From JADGGM01 sp025449955 (GTDB taxonomy: Bacteria; Gemmatimonadota; Gemmatimonadetes; Gemmatimonadales; Gemmatimonadaceae): a DNA stretch of 64,000 bases. The stretch covers positions 14,823 through 78,822 of the forward strand of contig DATBNO010000097.1 in the NCBI GenBank assembly GCA_036554285.1, in the 5' to 3' direction. The position numbers and the translations under genes are program-made. The notes beneath the pieces were generated by a model. It made no database searches. It was not told where the DNA came from and saw nothing but the letters and a program-made list of their open reading frames with translations. Positions within the stretch are counted from its first letter, which is position 1. The number at the start of each line of letters is the position of its first letter. Positions 52,819-62,081 of this stretch are shown here, in pieces.

Positions 52819-54429
52819 ATGCCCAACCCGTCCGTGTCGATGTCCCGAGTCTCCGTCCCCTGCTTCTTTTTCGCCGTCGCGATTGCATCGGCGACGATCG
52901 GCGTTGGTCGCGCGCGCGCGCAGAGCGGCGGGGCAACGCCGGTGCTGGCGTCGGCCAACGACGGAAGCAACGAAGCGGCGGCGCCGCAGACGGGACACGG
53001 ACGGCACCACCGCGCACGCACGTCGCGCACGGCCGCGCTCCACTATGCGAACCCCGTCGGCGCTCCCGCGTTAGGCACGGACCTGGGCGCGATGCTCACC
53101 GCGCGCGTGCGGAGCGGGCAATGGGGCGCGCTGGTGGTGTCCCTCTCGCGCGGCGACACGATCTTCTCGTATCAGCCCGACGCGGAGCTGCAGCCGGCGT
53201 CCAACCTCAAGCTGTTCACCACCGCGCTCGCCCTGCAGGAATACGGCGCCGACCACGAGTTCAGCACCGACGTTCTGCGCGCCGGAACCGTGACGCCCGA
53301 TGGCACGCTGCAAGGCGATCTGGTGCTGCGCGGCGACGGCGACCCCGGCATCTCCAAGCGCTACATCCAGGGCGGCGCCGCCGCAGGCATGGATGATCTC
53401 GCGAAGGCCGTCGTAGCGGCCGGCATCAAGCGCGTGTCGGGCAGTCTCATCGCCGATGCGAGCGCCTTCGACCCGCAGCGCATTCCCGAAGGGTGGAAAA
53501 CGCGCTACCTGCAATCGGGCTACGCCGCGCGCGTGTCGGCGCTCTCGTGCAACGAGAATCTCGCCACGGTAATCGTGGTCCCCGGCAGCGGCAAGCAACC
53601 GGCGCGCGTGTCGATCGATCCGGCAACCGACCTCCCGCTCTCGGCGAACGTGCGCACGGTGGCGGGACGCAACGCCCGCATCATGGCGCGCTCGCTGCCC
53701 GATGGCGGAATGGAGGTGCGCGGCACGATCGGGGCGCGCGCCGGCGTCCGCAGCTATCAGGTGGTGGTCGAGGACCCCACGGCGTTCACCGCCAGCGCGT
53801 TCCGCCATGCGCTCGCGATGCGCGGCGTGCGGGTGACCGGCGCCACCAAGTTCTCCACCACGCCTAACGACGCGATCAAGGTGGGCGGCCTCGCCTCGCC
53901 CCCGCTCTCGCACCTCATCTCGGCCATGAACCGCGAGAGCATCAATCACTTCGCCGAGCTGCTGTTCCGCGACGCCGGCCGCAAGGCGGCGACCGACGGT
54001 GTGGGCTCGGTGGAGACGGCGAATGCGCTGCTCCAGAGTTTCCTCACCACCAAGGTCGGCGTTTCGGCCGGCGCGGTGACGGTGGCCGACGGCAGCGGAC
54101 TCTCGGTACTGGACCGCGTGACGCCGCGCGCGCTCGTCGACTTGTTGGCGTTCGCGAACACGGCGCCGTGGAGCGACGCGTTCCACGCGTCGCTGCCGGT
54201 GGCCGGCGAGTCGGAGCTGCTCAAGCGCCGCATGCGGTACACGCCCGCGCAGGGGAACCTGCACGCCAAGACGGGCACCACCAACAACGTCATCTCGTTA
54301 GGCGGCTACGTGACCGCCCGCGACGGCGAGCTGCTGGCGTTCGCGTTCATCTACAACGGCACCGACCGCTGGAACGCCAAGACGACGATCGACGCGATGG
54401 GCGGCACCCTCGCCGCCTTCTCTCGTTAG
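52819..54429 (+). CDS. dacB: D-alanyl-D-alanine carboxypeptidase/endopeptidase (PBP4, S13)
   Basis: A 536-residue periplasmic peptidoglycan hydrolase from the ATG at 52819 (MPNPSVSMSRVSV), signal peptide ending about RARAQ. Active-site motifs: QPASNLKLFTTAL (SxxK), MNRESINHFAELL (SxN) and HAKTGTTNNVISLGG (KTG). The S13 family insert domain is present (about 150-330). The stop TAG lies inside a GTTAGGC word (54425), which is one arm of the motif pair forming a putative terminator with the convergent gene. Confidence 0.94.
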   Translation: MPNPSVSMSRVSVPCFFFAVAIASATIGVGRARAQSGGATPVLASANDGSNEAAAPQTGHGRHHRARTSRTAALHYANPVGAPALGTDLGAMLTARVRSGQWGALVVSLSRGDTIFSYQPDAELQPASNLKLFTTALALQEYGADHEFSTDVLRAGTVTPDGTLQGDLVLRGDGDPGISKRYIQGGAAAGMDDLAKAVVAAGIKRVSGSLIADASAFDPQRIPEGWKTRYLQSGYAARVSALSCNENLATVIVVPGSGKQPARVSIDPATDLPLSANVRTVAGRNARIMARSLPDGGMEVRGTIGARAGVRSYQVVVEDPTAFTASAFRHALAMRGVRVTGATKFSTTPNDAIKVGGLASPPLSHLISAMNRESINHFAELLFRDAGRKAATDGVGSVETANALLQSFLTTKVGVSAGAVTVADGSGLSVLDRVTPRALVDLLAFANTAPWSDAFHASLPVAGESELLKRRMRYTPAQGNLHAKTGTTNNVISLGGYVTARDGELLAFAFIYNGTDRWNAKTTIDAMGGTLAAFSR

Positions 54430-54449
54430 GCCCTTCGCCTGCGCCTAAC
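54425..54449. terminator. Inverted pair of GTTAGGC/GCCTAAC words between convergent genes
   Basis: GTTAGGC (54425-54431, containing the dacB stop) and GCCTAAC (54443-54449) form a perfect 7-bp stem with an 11-base loop (CCTTCGCCTGC), in the 33-bp gap between dacB and the convergent dehydrogenase gene. Uptake-sequence pairs in Neisseria and Haemophilus form terminators in the same way. Confidence 0.5.
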
Positions 54450-54462
54450 TGCGCGCCCGACC

Positions 54463-55605
54463 TTACAATTCCCGAATGTTCACGCCGCGCCGGGCCAGCG
54501 CGGCAATATAGGCCGCGGCGGGCACGCACTCGTCCGGCGTGTGCACGCCCGCCGGCGTGATCTCGCCCCGCGCCTGCATCTGCCCGGTGATCGACAACGA
54601 GTAGCCCGTGGTCCGCATCATCGCGCTGATGCCGTGCTGCTCGTCGTAGTAGTCGAGCAGCTCCCAACCCACCTTCTTGGCCGCGCCGCCCGTGCTGCCC
54701 TCGACGATCACGCGCAGCGCCACCAGGTCGTGGCCCGTGGGCTTCGTTAGGCGGGGACCAACCGCCGACACGAACAGGTCGCGCGGGATCACCTTGGTCC
54801 CCTTCACCTCCACCGGCTTGAGCTCGAGCAGCCCGAGCTCCCGGATCGCTTCCATGATGTGCGCGTGTCCCGGATACCGGAGCGTCTTGTATTCCATCGT
54901 CGGGATCTGCCCCTCGTAGCGGTCCGCCATCGTCGAGAGACCGCCCGCCGTGTGGAACGCCTCGAGCGTCCCAACGGGCGCGGCGAACGACACATCCTCG
55001 CGCTCCGACAATGCCTTGACGCGCGTCCGCTTGCCGTCGCGCAATACCCACGACAGCGTCGTGTAGTAATCGAGCACGCCCTCGAGCGAGTACACGATCT
55101 GATAGTTGAGCGGCGGCTCCGGATGCTGCGGCAGTCCGCCCACGAAGATCTTGACCGAGCGCACCGTGTCCATCTGCTCGATGCCGTGCTGCGCCAGAAT
55201 GTTCACCATGCCCGGCGCCAGCCCGCAGTCCGGAATCACGGTGATGTTCTTGGCCTTCGCGGCCGCGTTCAGCTCCTTCTGTTGCATCACGATTTCCGTG
55301 TTGCCGCCGAGATCGCAGAAGTGCGTGCCGGCTTCGACGGCTAACTTTGCCAGATCGAGATTGAAGTAGTAGGGGATAGCACTCATCGCGGCGTCGCTCT
55401 CCTTCATCACCGCGAGCACCGCAGCGCGGTCGCGCACATCCACGTGCGTCGGCACCAACCGCTTGCCCGAGTACGGCGCGAGGAAATCGGGGATGTGCGA
55501 TATGTTCAGGTCCGCGAGACGAACCTCGGTGACCTCAGGATTCTGAAGCAAGTCGTAAGCGCACGCCGAGCCTTGAAGGCCGGCTCCGAGCACGAGCATC
55601 CGCAT
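54463..55605 (-). CDS. Saccharopine dehydrogenase-like NAD(P)-binding protein
   Basis: A 380-residue protein with an N-terminal Rossmann fold (MLVLGAGLQGSACAYDLLQN), VRDRAAVLAVMKESDAAMSA, IPYYFNLDLAKLAVEAGTHF, CDLGGN and PDCGLAPGMVNILAQHGIEQ. This is the Lys9/saccharopine reductase pattern. The C-terminal part (about 260-380) is the substrate domain. Probably an amino-acid dehydrogenase or carboxynorspermidine-type enzyme; the substrate is uncertain. AGGAG lies about 10 bases upstream of the ATG. Divergent from the sulfite oxidase gene. Confidence 0.88.
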   Translation of the reverse strand: MRMLVLGAGLQGSACAYDLLQNPEVTEVRLADLNISHIPDFLAPYSGKRLVPTHVDVRDRAAVLAVMKESDAAMSAIPYYFNLDLAKLAVEAGTHFCDLGGNTEIVMQQKELNAAAKAKNITVIPDCGLAPGMVNILAQHGIEQMDTVRSVKIFVGGLPQHPEPPLNYQIVYSLEGVLDYYTTLSWVLRDGKRTRVKALSEREDVSFAAPVGTLEAFHTAGGLSTMADRYEGQIPTMEYKTLRYPGHAHIMEAIRELGLLELKPVEVKGTKVIPRDLFVSAVGPRLTKPTGHDLVALRVIVEGSTGGAAKKVGWELLDYYDEQHGISAMMRTTGYSLSITGQMQARGEITPAGVHTPDECVPAAAYIAALARRGVNIREL

Positions 55606-55768
55606 GGGCCGTGGTTCTCCTGGTCAATCGAACGAGAATTGTGACGAGCCTTGAAAAATAAGTCATCGGCACGCTTCCCCCAACTCGCACGTACTACGCC
55701 TGCGCCGCGCGCCTACTTAGCTTGTGTCCTCGCACCGAAACCCCCGTCAGTCGCTTGACCCATTGCCG

Positions 55769-56863
55769 ATGACCGATCACCGCATCATTTTCGACGCCGA
55801 AGCTCAGAATACCGGGACTCGGACCGTCGTCACGGCGGATCATTTCGTCACTCCGGTCGACCAGTTTTTCACGAGAAGCCACGCCAAGACGCCCACGATC
55901 GACCCCCAAACGTGGCGGCTCGAAGTGGATGGCCTGTGTTTGCGGCCGCGATCCTTCACACTCGCCGACTTGCGCGCGTTCGCTCGGCGCACAGTACCCG
56001 CCACGCTGATCTGCGCAGGTCTCCGCCGCAACGAGTACCTGCTTCTCGGGCCATTGCCCGGCGAGCTCCCGTGGGGACCCCAAGCGGCGAGCACCGGCGA
56101 GTGGACCGGCGTCTCACTGCGCGATGTGATCGACGTGGTCGGCGTCGCCCAAGGCGCGCGCTACGTCGAGTTCACCGGTCTCGATAGTGTCGAGCGACAC
56201 GGCCACACGTTCGGCTTCGGCGGATCGATCGATCTCGAGAAGGCGATGGCCGGCGACGTCATTCTCGCCACCGAGTTGAACGGCGAGCCGCTGCCGCCCG
56301 TGCACGGATTCCCCGTGCGCGCCCTGGTCCCAGGCTGGATCGGTGCGCGCAGCGTGAAGTGGCTCGGCCGCATCACGTTCCTCGACCACTCGTCCGAGAA
56401 CTATTTCCAAACTCAGGCGTATCGCGTCCAGTACAAGCCGGATCCGTCCAAACCGCGCGACGTGAGCGCCGGCGTCGCGTTGAGCACGATCGCGCTCAAC
56501 GCGGTGATCCTGGACCCCGTGCCGGAGCAAGAGATGTGCGCCGGCGAGATCCGCGTGCGCGGTTGGGCCCTCGGTTCCACGGCGCGCCCCGTGGCCGCGG
56601 TGCACGTTTCGCCTAACGATGCCCACGACTGGGTCGAGGCGCGCATCACCAATCCCGGAATGGGTTACACCTGGACATTCTGGGAAGCCACGGTGACAAT
56701 TCCAAAGCCCGGCCGCCACACCCTCGTGGTCCGCGCGTCCGATGGCGTCGCTACCCCGCAGTCGCCGGAGCTCAAAGACGGCTGGAACGTGAAGGGCTAC
56801 GCGAACAACGCGTGGCATCGAGTGGCGATTCTGGTCGGGGAAGCGCGCGCTGGCGCGCGCTGA
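55769..56863 (+). CDS. Sulfite-oxidase-family molybdopterin enzyme
   Basis: About 364 residues from the ATG at 55769 (MTDHRIIF); a GTG at 55724 is an alternative start. Moco-binding Cys82 is in TLICAGLRRNEY, followed by WTGVSLRDVIDVVGV, GFGGSIDLEKAMAGDVILAT, PVHGFPVRALVPGWIGARSV and KWLGRITF. The C-terminal dimerisation domain follows (VRGWALGSTARPVAAVHVS, MGYTWTFWEATVTI). There is no signal peptide, so it is cytoplasmic or poorly exported. The last codons (GEARAGAR) lie in a palindromic repeat, so the repeat has recoded the C terminus. Confidence 0.88.
   Translation: MTDHRIIFDAEAQNTGTRTVVTADHFVTPVDQFFTRSHAKTPTIDPQTWRLEVDGLCLRPRSFTLADLRAFARRTVPATLICAGLRRNEYLLLGPLPGELPWGPQAASTGEWTGVSLRDVIDVVGVAQGARYVEFTGLDSVERHGHTFGFGGSIDLEKAMAGDVILATELNGEPLPPVHGFPVRALVPGWIGARSVKWLGRITFLDHSSENYFQTQAYRVQYKPDPSKPRDVSAGVALSTIALNAVILDPVPEQEMCAGEIRVRGWALGSTARPVAAVHVSPNDAHDWVEARITNPGMGYTWTFWEATVTIPKPGRHTLVVRASDGVATPQSPELKDGWNVKGYANNAWHRVAILVGEARAGAR
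56842..56861. repeat. Palindromic repeat copy overlapping the 3' end of the sulfite oxidase gene
   Basis: AGCGCGCGC (56842-56850) pairs with GCGCGCGCT (56853-56861). It is preceded by GGGGA and followed by GAGGGAAGC and, further on, TTCGGGAACGGGG. The arrangement GGGAAGCGCGCGCTGGCGCG then GAGGGAA and GGGAACGGGG is shared with the copies at 57.58 and 57.69 kb. It supplies the last nine codons of the upstream gene. Confidence 0.55.
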
Positions 56864-56903
56864 GGGAAGCGGCTACGCCTTCGGGAACGGGGAAAGGGGC
56901 GAT

Positions 56904-57569
56904 ATGACAGAGCATCTCTGGAACTCGGTAGATACGTACGTCACCGACGGTCTCGTTGGTCACGATGAGTTCCTCGGCGGCGCACTCGAGCGGAGCGCCG
57001 CAGCCGGCCTGCCTGCCATTAGCGTGTCTCCGCCGCAGGGCAAGCTGCTCCACCTCCTGGCCCGCGCGATGCGCGCACGCCGCATCCTCGAGCTCGGTAC
57101 GTTAGGCGGGTACTCCACGATCTGGCTTGCGCGCGCCCTCCCCCGCGGCGGCCGCGTCGTCACGCTCGAGCTCGAGGAGAAACACGCACATGTCGCGCGA
57201 GACAACCTGCGACGCGCCGGCCTCACGCGTCGCGTCGAGATCCGGTTAGGCTCGGCGCTCGACACGCTCGACGCACTCATCGCCGAGTCGGTCAAACCGT
57301 TCGACTTCGTGTTCATCGACGCCGACAAACCGCACATCCCCGACTACTACACACGCACGCTCCAACTCACGCATCCGGGTTCGCTGATCATCGTCGACAA
57401 CGTCGTCCGCGATGGCAAACTGGCGGATGCCTCGAGCGACGACCCGAATGTCCAAGGCGTAAGAAAACTCCACGCGATGCTAGCCCACGACCCCCGGGTC
57501 ACCGCGACCACCATCCAGACGGTAGGCTCGAAAGGCTACGACGGATTCATGCTAGCGCTGGTGCGCTAG
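56904..57569 (+). CDS. Class I SAM-dependent O-methyltransferase (CCoAOMT-like)
   Basis: A 221-residue methyltransferase: SAM motif ILELGTLGGYSTIWLARALP, the acidic loop VVTLELEEKHAHVARDNL, and the catechol/CCoAOMT metal ligands FIDADKPHIPDYY and IIVDNVVRDG. It ends in KGYDGFMLALVR. Relatives methylate catechol-type or caffeoyl substrates with Mg2+. The substrate is unknown. The gene is followed by a large intergenic palindrome, then the convergent M13 gene. Confidence 0.9.
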   Translation: MTEHLWNSVDTYVTDGLVGHDEFLGGALERSAAAGLPAISVSPPQGKLLHLLARAMRARRILELGTLGGYSTIWLARALPRGGRVVTLELEEKHAHVARDNLRRAGLTRRVEIRLGSALDTLDALIAESVKPFDFVFIDADKPHIPDYYTRTLQLTHPGSLIIVDNVVRDGKLADASSDDPNVQGVRKLHAMLAHDPRVTATTIQTVGSKGYDGFMLALVR

Positions 57570-57575
57570 CACAGG

Positions 57576-57699
57576 GAAGCGCGCGCTTTTGCCCGCTGAG
57601 GACGTGGCTTACGCCTTGGGGAAAGGGAACGGGGCGAGATCTCAGATCCCGCCCCGTTCCCTTTTCCCTATTCCCTCAGCGCGCGCCAGCGCGCGCTTC
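57576..57699. repeat. Nested palindromic repeat filling the gap before the M13 gene
   Basis: Two inverted copies of the repeat lie face to face. Outer arms GAAGCGCGCGC (57576-57586) and GCGCGCGCTTC (57689-57699) pair over 11 bp. Inner arms AAAGGGAACGGGGCG (57622-57636) and CGCCCCGTTCCCTTT (57650-57664) pair over 15 bp around a short spacer with a further GAT/ATC pair. It separates convergent genes and may act as a bidirectional terminator. The right copy closely matches the 56.84 kb copy. Confidence 0.65.
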
Positions 57700-59815
57700 A
57701 CCAAATATTCGGTACCACGTTCCTCGCCCTCACCATCGGATCGCCCGGCTTGCACCCAAACGCCTTCGCGAATGCTTCCATGTCCGACAGCGGTCCGTCC
57801 ACGCGCCAATTCTCCGGCGAATGCGGATCCACCTTCACCCGCGTGCGCAGACCTTCCGGACGCGAGTGCACGCGGAAGCTCTGCGCGTAGGCGATGAAGA
57901 AGCGCTGCTCGGGTGTGAAGCCGTCGATCAGACCCGGACGTCCGTCGCGTTGGAGCGCGTGCTCCAGCGCATCGTAGGCCGTGAGCGAGCCGCCGTAGTC
58001 GGCGATGTTCTCGCCTAACGTCAGGTGGCCGTTCACGTGGAAGGTGTCCACCTGGATGTAGCCGTCGTACTGCTTGGCATCCAGCTCCGCCTGGGCGTTG
58101 AAGCGCTTCGAGTCGGCCGGCGTCCACCAGTCGCTGAGGTTGCCCGCCGCGTCGAAATGGCGGCCTTCGTCGTCGAAGCCGTGCGTCATCTCGTGGCCGG
58201 CCCAGCTCGCGCCTAACGAACCGTAGTTGGCGCCGTCATCGGCCTTGGGGTCGAACGTCTGCGGCACCAGTGCGCCGGCCGGGAACACCATCTCGTTCTT
58301 GCTCGGGTTGTAGTACGCGTTCACCGTCGGCACCGTGATGCCCCATTCTGTCTTGTCCACCGGCTGGCCCGGACGCTGCGCCACGCGCTCCCACTCGAAG
58401 CGCGACGCGCTCTGCTCGTTGAGCACGAACGGTCCCTTCGTTACCGTGAGCTTGGAATAGTCGCGCCACGTGTCCGGATAGCCCACCTTCTCGCCCATCT
58501 TCGCGAGCTTGTCCTGCGCGTGCGCGCGGGTCGAGTCGGACATCCACGTGAGATGATTCAGGCGCTCGCGGAACGCGGCGCGAATGTCGTCGATCACCGC
58601 CTTCGCTTTCGCCTTCGCCTCGGGCGAAAACGTCTTGGCCACGTACGCCTGGCCTAACGCTTCGCCCAACTGGGCGTCGGTCACGCGCAGGCAGCGCTTC
58701 CACCGCGGCAAGAGCGCCTTGGCGCCGCTGAACCGCGACGCGAACGCGAAGTTCTCGTTCACGAACGCGGAGCTGAGCCACGGCGACGCACTCGACAGCG
58801 CGTGGTAGCGCAGATACGCGCGCCAATCCGCGATCGGCCGCTTGGCGACCAGCGCGTTGAGCGCCGAGTAGTACGCGGGCTCTCCGACGTTCACTTCCGT
58901 CACCGGCGACGCGAGCCCAACGTCGTGCAGATACGCGGTCCAATCCACGTTTGGCGCGAGCGTATGCAGCTTCGTGAACGCCATCTGGTGATCCGTGACC
59001 TTGGGATCGCGACGCGCCACGCGCGGCAGTTGCGCCTTGGCCATCGCCGTCTCGAGCGCGATCACGCGATCGGCATCCGTCGCCGCCGACGCGCTGTCCT
59101 CGCCGCCCAACACCAGCGTCTTCGTGATGTGGGCGCGATACGCGCTCCGCATCGAGTCGGCCGACGCCGCGGTGTTGAGATAGTAGTCCCGGTCCGGCAT
59201 GCCTAACCCGCCGCGATCGAAATCGGCGATGTAGCGCTGCGCATCGTGCGCGTTCACCGACGGGCCGTACCGGAACAGCACGCCCGTCCCGCTCATCTGG
59301 AGCTTCGCCACCTCCGGGATGAGCGCCGCCGGCGAGGTGATCGAACCGATGGACGCGAGCTCCGGCGCGATCGGCGTCACGCCCGCCGCCTCGGCGGCCG
59401 ACGAATCCATGCAGCTCCCGTAGAACGCGCCTAACTTGTATTGCGTGCTCGTGTCGGGCAGCGACGGCGCCTTCGCCATCGCGTCCTCGAGCACACTCCG
59501 CACCACCAGCTCGTTGCGGTCGGCCATGTCCTTGAACACGCCCGTCTCCGAGTACGCCGCCGGAATCGTGTCCGTTTTGAGCCAGCCGCCGTTCGCGTAC
59601 AGATTGAAATCGGTGCACGCCTTGGCGGTGGTGTCCATGTATGCCGGATCGACAACCTTGAGCGGCGGGAGCTCGGCCGTCTGCGCAGTGGACGCGGGTG
59701 TGGCCGGCGCGGCCTCGTGCGAGCACGCCGCGAGGAGCGCCGCGCCGGCGAGCAGCGCGCCGCCTAACGCTCGACGCGGCGCGGTCAATGACTGAGAGGA
59801 GAAGTGCGACATCAT
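57698..59815 (-). CDS. M13 family metallopeptidase (neprilysin-like), lipoprotein
   Basis: A 705-residue zinc peptidase. Lipobox LLAAC (Cys31) anchors it in the envelope. Catalytic HEMTH (about residue 541) in WAGHEMTHGFDDEGRHF, plus the ENIADYGG third-ligand motif and the NAYYNPSKNEMVFPAG and VDPHSPENWRVDG substrate-binding regions typical of M13. It degrades small peptides in the periplasm. Translationally coupled to the S9 peptidase gene upstream (ATGA overlap). Confidence 0.95.
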   Translation of the reverse strand: MMSHFSSQSLTAPRRALGGALLAGAALLAACSHEAAPATPASTAQTAELPPLKVVDPAYMDTTAKACTDFNLYANGGWLKTDTIPAAYSETGVFKDMADRNELVVRSVLEDAMAKAPSLPDTSTQYKLGAFYGSCMDSSAAEAAGVTPIAPELASIGSITSPAALIPEVAKLQMSGTGVLFRYGPSVNAHDAQRYIADFDRGGLGMPDRDYYLNTAASADSMRSAYRAHITKTLVLGGEDSASAATDADRVIALETAMAKAQLPRVARRDPKVTDHQMAFTKLHTLAPNVDWTAYLHDVGLASPVTEVNVGEPAYYSALNALVAKRPIADWRAYLRYHALSSASPWLSSAFVNENFAFASRFSGAKALLPRWKRCLRVTDAQLGEALGQAYVAKTFSPEAKAKAKAVIDDIRAAFRERLNHLTWMSDSTRAHAQDKLAKMGEKVGYPDTWRDYSKLTVTKGPFVLNEQSASRFEWERVAQRPGQPVDKTEWGITVPTVNAYYNPSKNEMVFPAGALVPQTFDPKADDGANYGSLGASWAGHEMTHGFDDEGRHFDAAGNLSDWWTPADSKRFNAQAELDAKQYDGYIQVDTFHVNGHLTLGENIADYGGSLTAYDALEHALQRDGRPGLIDGFTPEQRFFIAYAQSFRVHSRPEGLRTRVKVDPHSPENWRVDGPLSDMEAFAKAFGCKPGDPMVRARNVVPNIW

Positions 59816-61929
59816 GGCTTGGTCGTTGCAACCTCTTGCGCGGGTAGGTCCTTGCTCATCCGCTCGACCACGTCGCGTGGCTCGGTGACCGGCGGATTGT
59901 TCAGGTATTTGCCGAAGAACACCAGATACCGCTGATAGCGATCCTGGATGTGCCGCGGCTCGGTGAATCCGTGATTTTCACGCGGATAGGTGACGAACTC
60001 CACCGGCACGTGGCGCTCGGTGAGCGCGCGGAAAAACTCTTGAGCCTGTGGAATCGGCACCCGCGTGTCCGCTTGTCCGTGCAGGATCATCGTCGGCGTC
60101 TTGACGTTCGCCACGTACTTCATCGGCGAATGATCCCAGTATTCCTGGAAGTTGTCCCAGGGCGACTTCATGTTGAAGAATACCCGCAGATACCGGTGGA
60201 TGTCCGTCTGCGAGTACATCGAGTAGAGGTCGGGCAGGCCCGCGCCCGGCGAGATCGCCTTGAAGCGGTCGGTCTGCGTGTCGATCCAGAACGTCATGAA
60301 GCCGCCGTACGACCACCCGAACGCGCCTAACCGGGCCGGATCCGCCCACCCGCGCGCGATCACGGCGTCCACGCCGCTCATGTCGTCCCGGTAGTCGCCG
60401 CCGCCCCAGTCGTTCTGGTTGGCCGTCGCGAACGCCTCGCCGCGGCCCGTCGAGCCGCGGAAATTGGGCTCGAGCACCACGTATCCGTTCGACGCCATGA
60501 TCTGCTCGCCCGGATTGAACCCCAAGAGCGACGCCGCCGTTGGGCCGCCGTGCGGATTGAGCAGCGTCGGATACTTGTGCCCGGCGGCGAAATCGACCGG
60601 CTTGGTGACGATGCCGTCGATCTCCATCCCGTCCTTGCTGCTCTTCCACGTGATCACTTCCGTGCTGCCTAACGCATAGTCGGCCAGCCACGCGTTCTGG
60701 TTGGTGATCGGCTCGATCGACGCGAACGACAGATCCGACCGGAACACGTCGGTAGGATGCGTCGGATCCGTGCTCGTGCCGATCACCGTGTGGCCGTCGG
60801 CGCTCACCGCGTCAATGTTGACCACGCCGGGCATCGTCGTCAGCTGCTTCACCTCGCCTTGGGCGACGCTCGTCGAGAACACCTCGTTCGACTCGCGCGT
60901 CTCGGCGGCGAAATAGATCGTCTTGCCGTCCGGCCCCCAGAAGGGCTCGCTCGCGTTGAGATCGAAGTGCGCCGTGAGATTGCGCCCTTCGCCGCCCGAC
61001 GCCGATACCACGAACACGTCCTGCTGGTGCACCAACGCGTCGTGCGTATCGAGGTAGGCGATCCACGCGCCGTCGGGCGAATAGCGCGCCGTGCCGGTGT
61101 AGTCCGTCGTGTTCACGAGCTTGCGCATGTTGCCCGACGCGACGTCCAGCACCCACGCGGTCTGCAAGCTGTTGTCGTCGAGCAGCGGCGTGGGCGCCGT
61201 GGTGAACGCGATATGCGCGCCATCGGGCGACCATTTCGCGTCGGTCACCGTGAAGTCGCCCTTGGTGAGCTGCTTCTCGGCGCCCGTCGCGATGTCCCAC
61301 GTCCACAGTTGGGCCAGCTCCAGATCGTGCTCGACGACTACGGCATCGTCATGCAGCTTGGCCCGCTTCTCCTTGTTTTCATCAGGGGCCGGCGACGCGA
61401 CGACGAGCAGCGTCTTCCCGTTAGGCGAGAACTCGAAGCCGCGCACGCCGCCCTTGTGCTTGGTCACCTGCCACGGCTCGCCGCCATCGGCGTAGACGAA
61501 CCACACCTGCGGCTTGGCGTCCTTCTCGTCGCCGGCACTCATCACGAACGCGATGATCTTGCCATCGGGCGACCACCGCGTGCCGCCCACACTCTTGTCG
61601 CCGCGCGTGTACTGCCGCGCCGCACTCGCGGGCCCGGCCGCCGGAACCACCCATAATTGGTTCACGGTCTTGCCCGGCTGATCCTTCTCCATGTCGAGCG
61701 ACGCCACGGTATACGCAACGCGCGACCCGTCGGGCGACAGCCTGGGGCCCGACACACGCGCCACCCGCAGCGCCTCGGCGCTCCCAAAGAGCCGTTTGCC
61801 ATCTTTGCTGTGGACCACGGTGCTGTCGGCAGGTGCGCCCTGCGCAGGCATGGCGAGCGCGACCGTGCCCACAGCCAAGCATGCGGCGACGGCCGACAGC
61901 GCCCAATGGTGCCGAGTTGCGTACGTCAT
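59812..61929 (-). CDS. S9 family prolyl oligopeptidase (acylaminoacyl-peptidase type)
   Basis: A 705-residue serine peptidase from the ATG at 61929 with AAGGAG about 7 bases upstream; an in-frame ATG at 62007 is less likely. A signal peptide (ALSAVAACLAVGTVALAMPAQG) exports it. The N-terminal beta-propeller (about 45-430) contains WSPDGKIIAFVMS and YSPDGAWIAYLDT blades; the C-terminal alpha/beta hydrolase has GWSYGGFMTFW (Ser near 539), HGQADTRVPIPQ (Asp) and ENHGFTEPRH (His). Acts on peptides with the downstream M13 enzyme. Confidence 0.95.
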   Translation of the reverse strand: MTYATRHHWALSAVAACLAVGTVALAMPAQGAPADSTVVHSKDGKRLFGSAEALRVARVSGPRLSPDGSRVAYTVASLDMEKDQPGKTVNQLWVVPAAGPASAARQYTRGDKSVGGTRWSPDGKIIAFVMSAGDEKDAKPQVWFVYADGGEPWQVTKHKGGVRGFEFSPNGKTLLVVASPAPDENKEKRAKLHDDAVVVEHDLELAQLWTWDIATGAEKQLTKGDFTVTDAKWSPDGAHIAFTTAPTPLLDDNSLQTAWVLDVASGNMRKLVNTTDYTGTARYSPDGAWIAYLDTHDALVHQQDVFVVSASGGEGRNLTAHFDLNASEPFWGPDGKTIYFAAETRESNEVFSTSVAQGEVKQLTTMPGVVNIDAVSADGHTVIGTSTDPTHPTDVFRSDLSFASIEPITNQNAWLADYALGSTEVITWKSSKDGMEIDGIVTKPVDFAAGHKYPTLLNPHGGPTAASLLGFNPGEQIMASNGYVVLEPNFRGSTGRGEAFATANQNDWGGGDYRDDMSGVDAVIARGWADPARLGAFGWSYGGFMTFWIDTQTDRFKAISPGAGLPDLYSMYSQTDIHRYLRVFFNMKSPWDNFQEYWDHSPMKYVANVKTPTMILHGQADTRVPIPQAQEFFRALTERHVPVEFVTYPRENHGFTEPRHIQDRYQRYLVFFGKYLNNPPVTEPRDVVERMSKDLPAQEVATTKP

Positions 61930-62061
61930 CGGGACACTCCTTCTTCGGTGGGGCGACGTAAGGGGATGGGGCGCTCGGAGTATGCCCGCGGGTACATGAG
62001 GCCGCAAGTCTAGGCCGCCTGGCCGCGCCCATCACGTCATTGAATTCGATCGCGCTCAGCA

Positions 62062-62080
62062 GCCTGCCTAACGGGCAGGC
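62062..62080. terminator. Hairpin with a GCCTAAC word at its tip
   Basis: GCCTGCC (62062-62068) and GGCAGGC (62074-62080) form a 7-bp stem; the 5-base loop TAACG completes a GCCTAAC word starting at 62066. It abuts the left arm of the 63-bp inverted repeat. Confidence 0.4.
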
Positions 62081-62081
62081 C

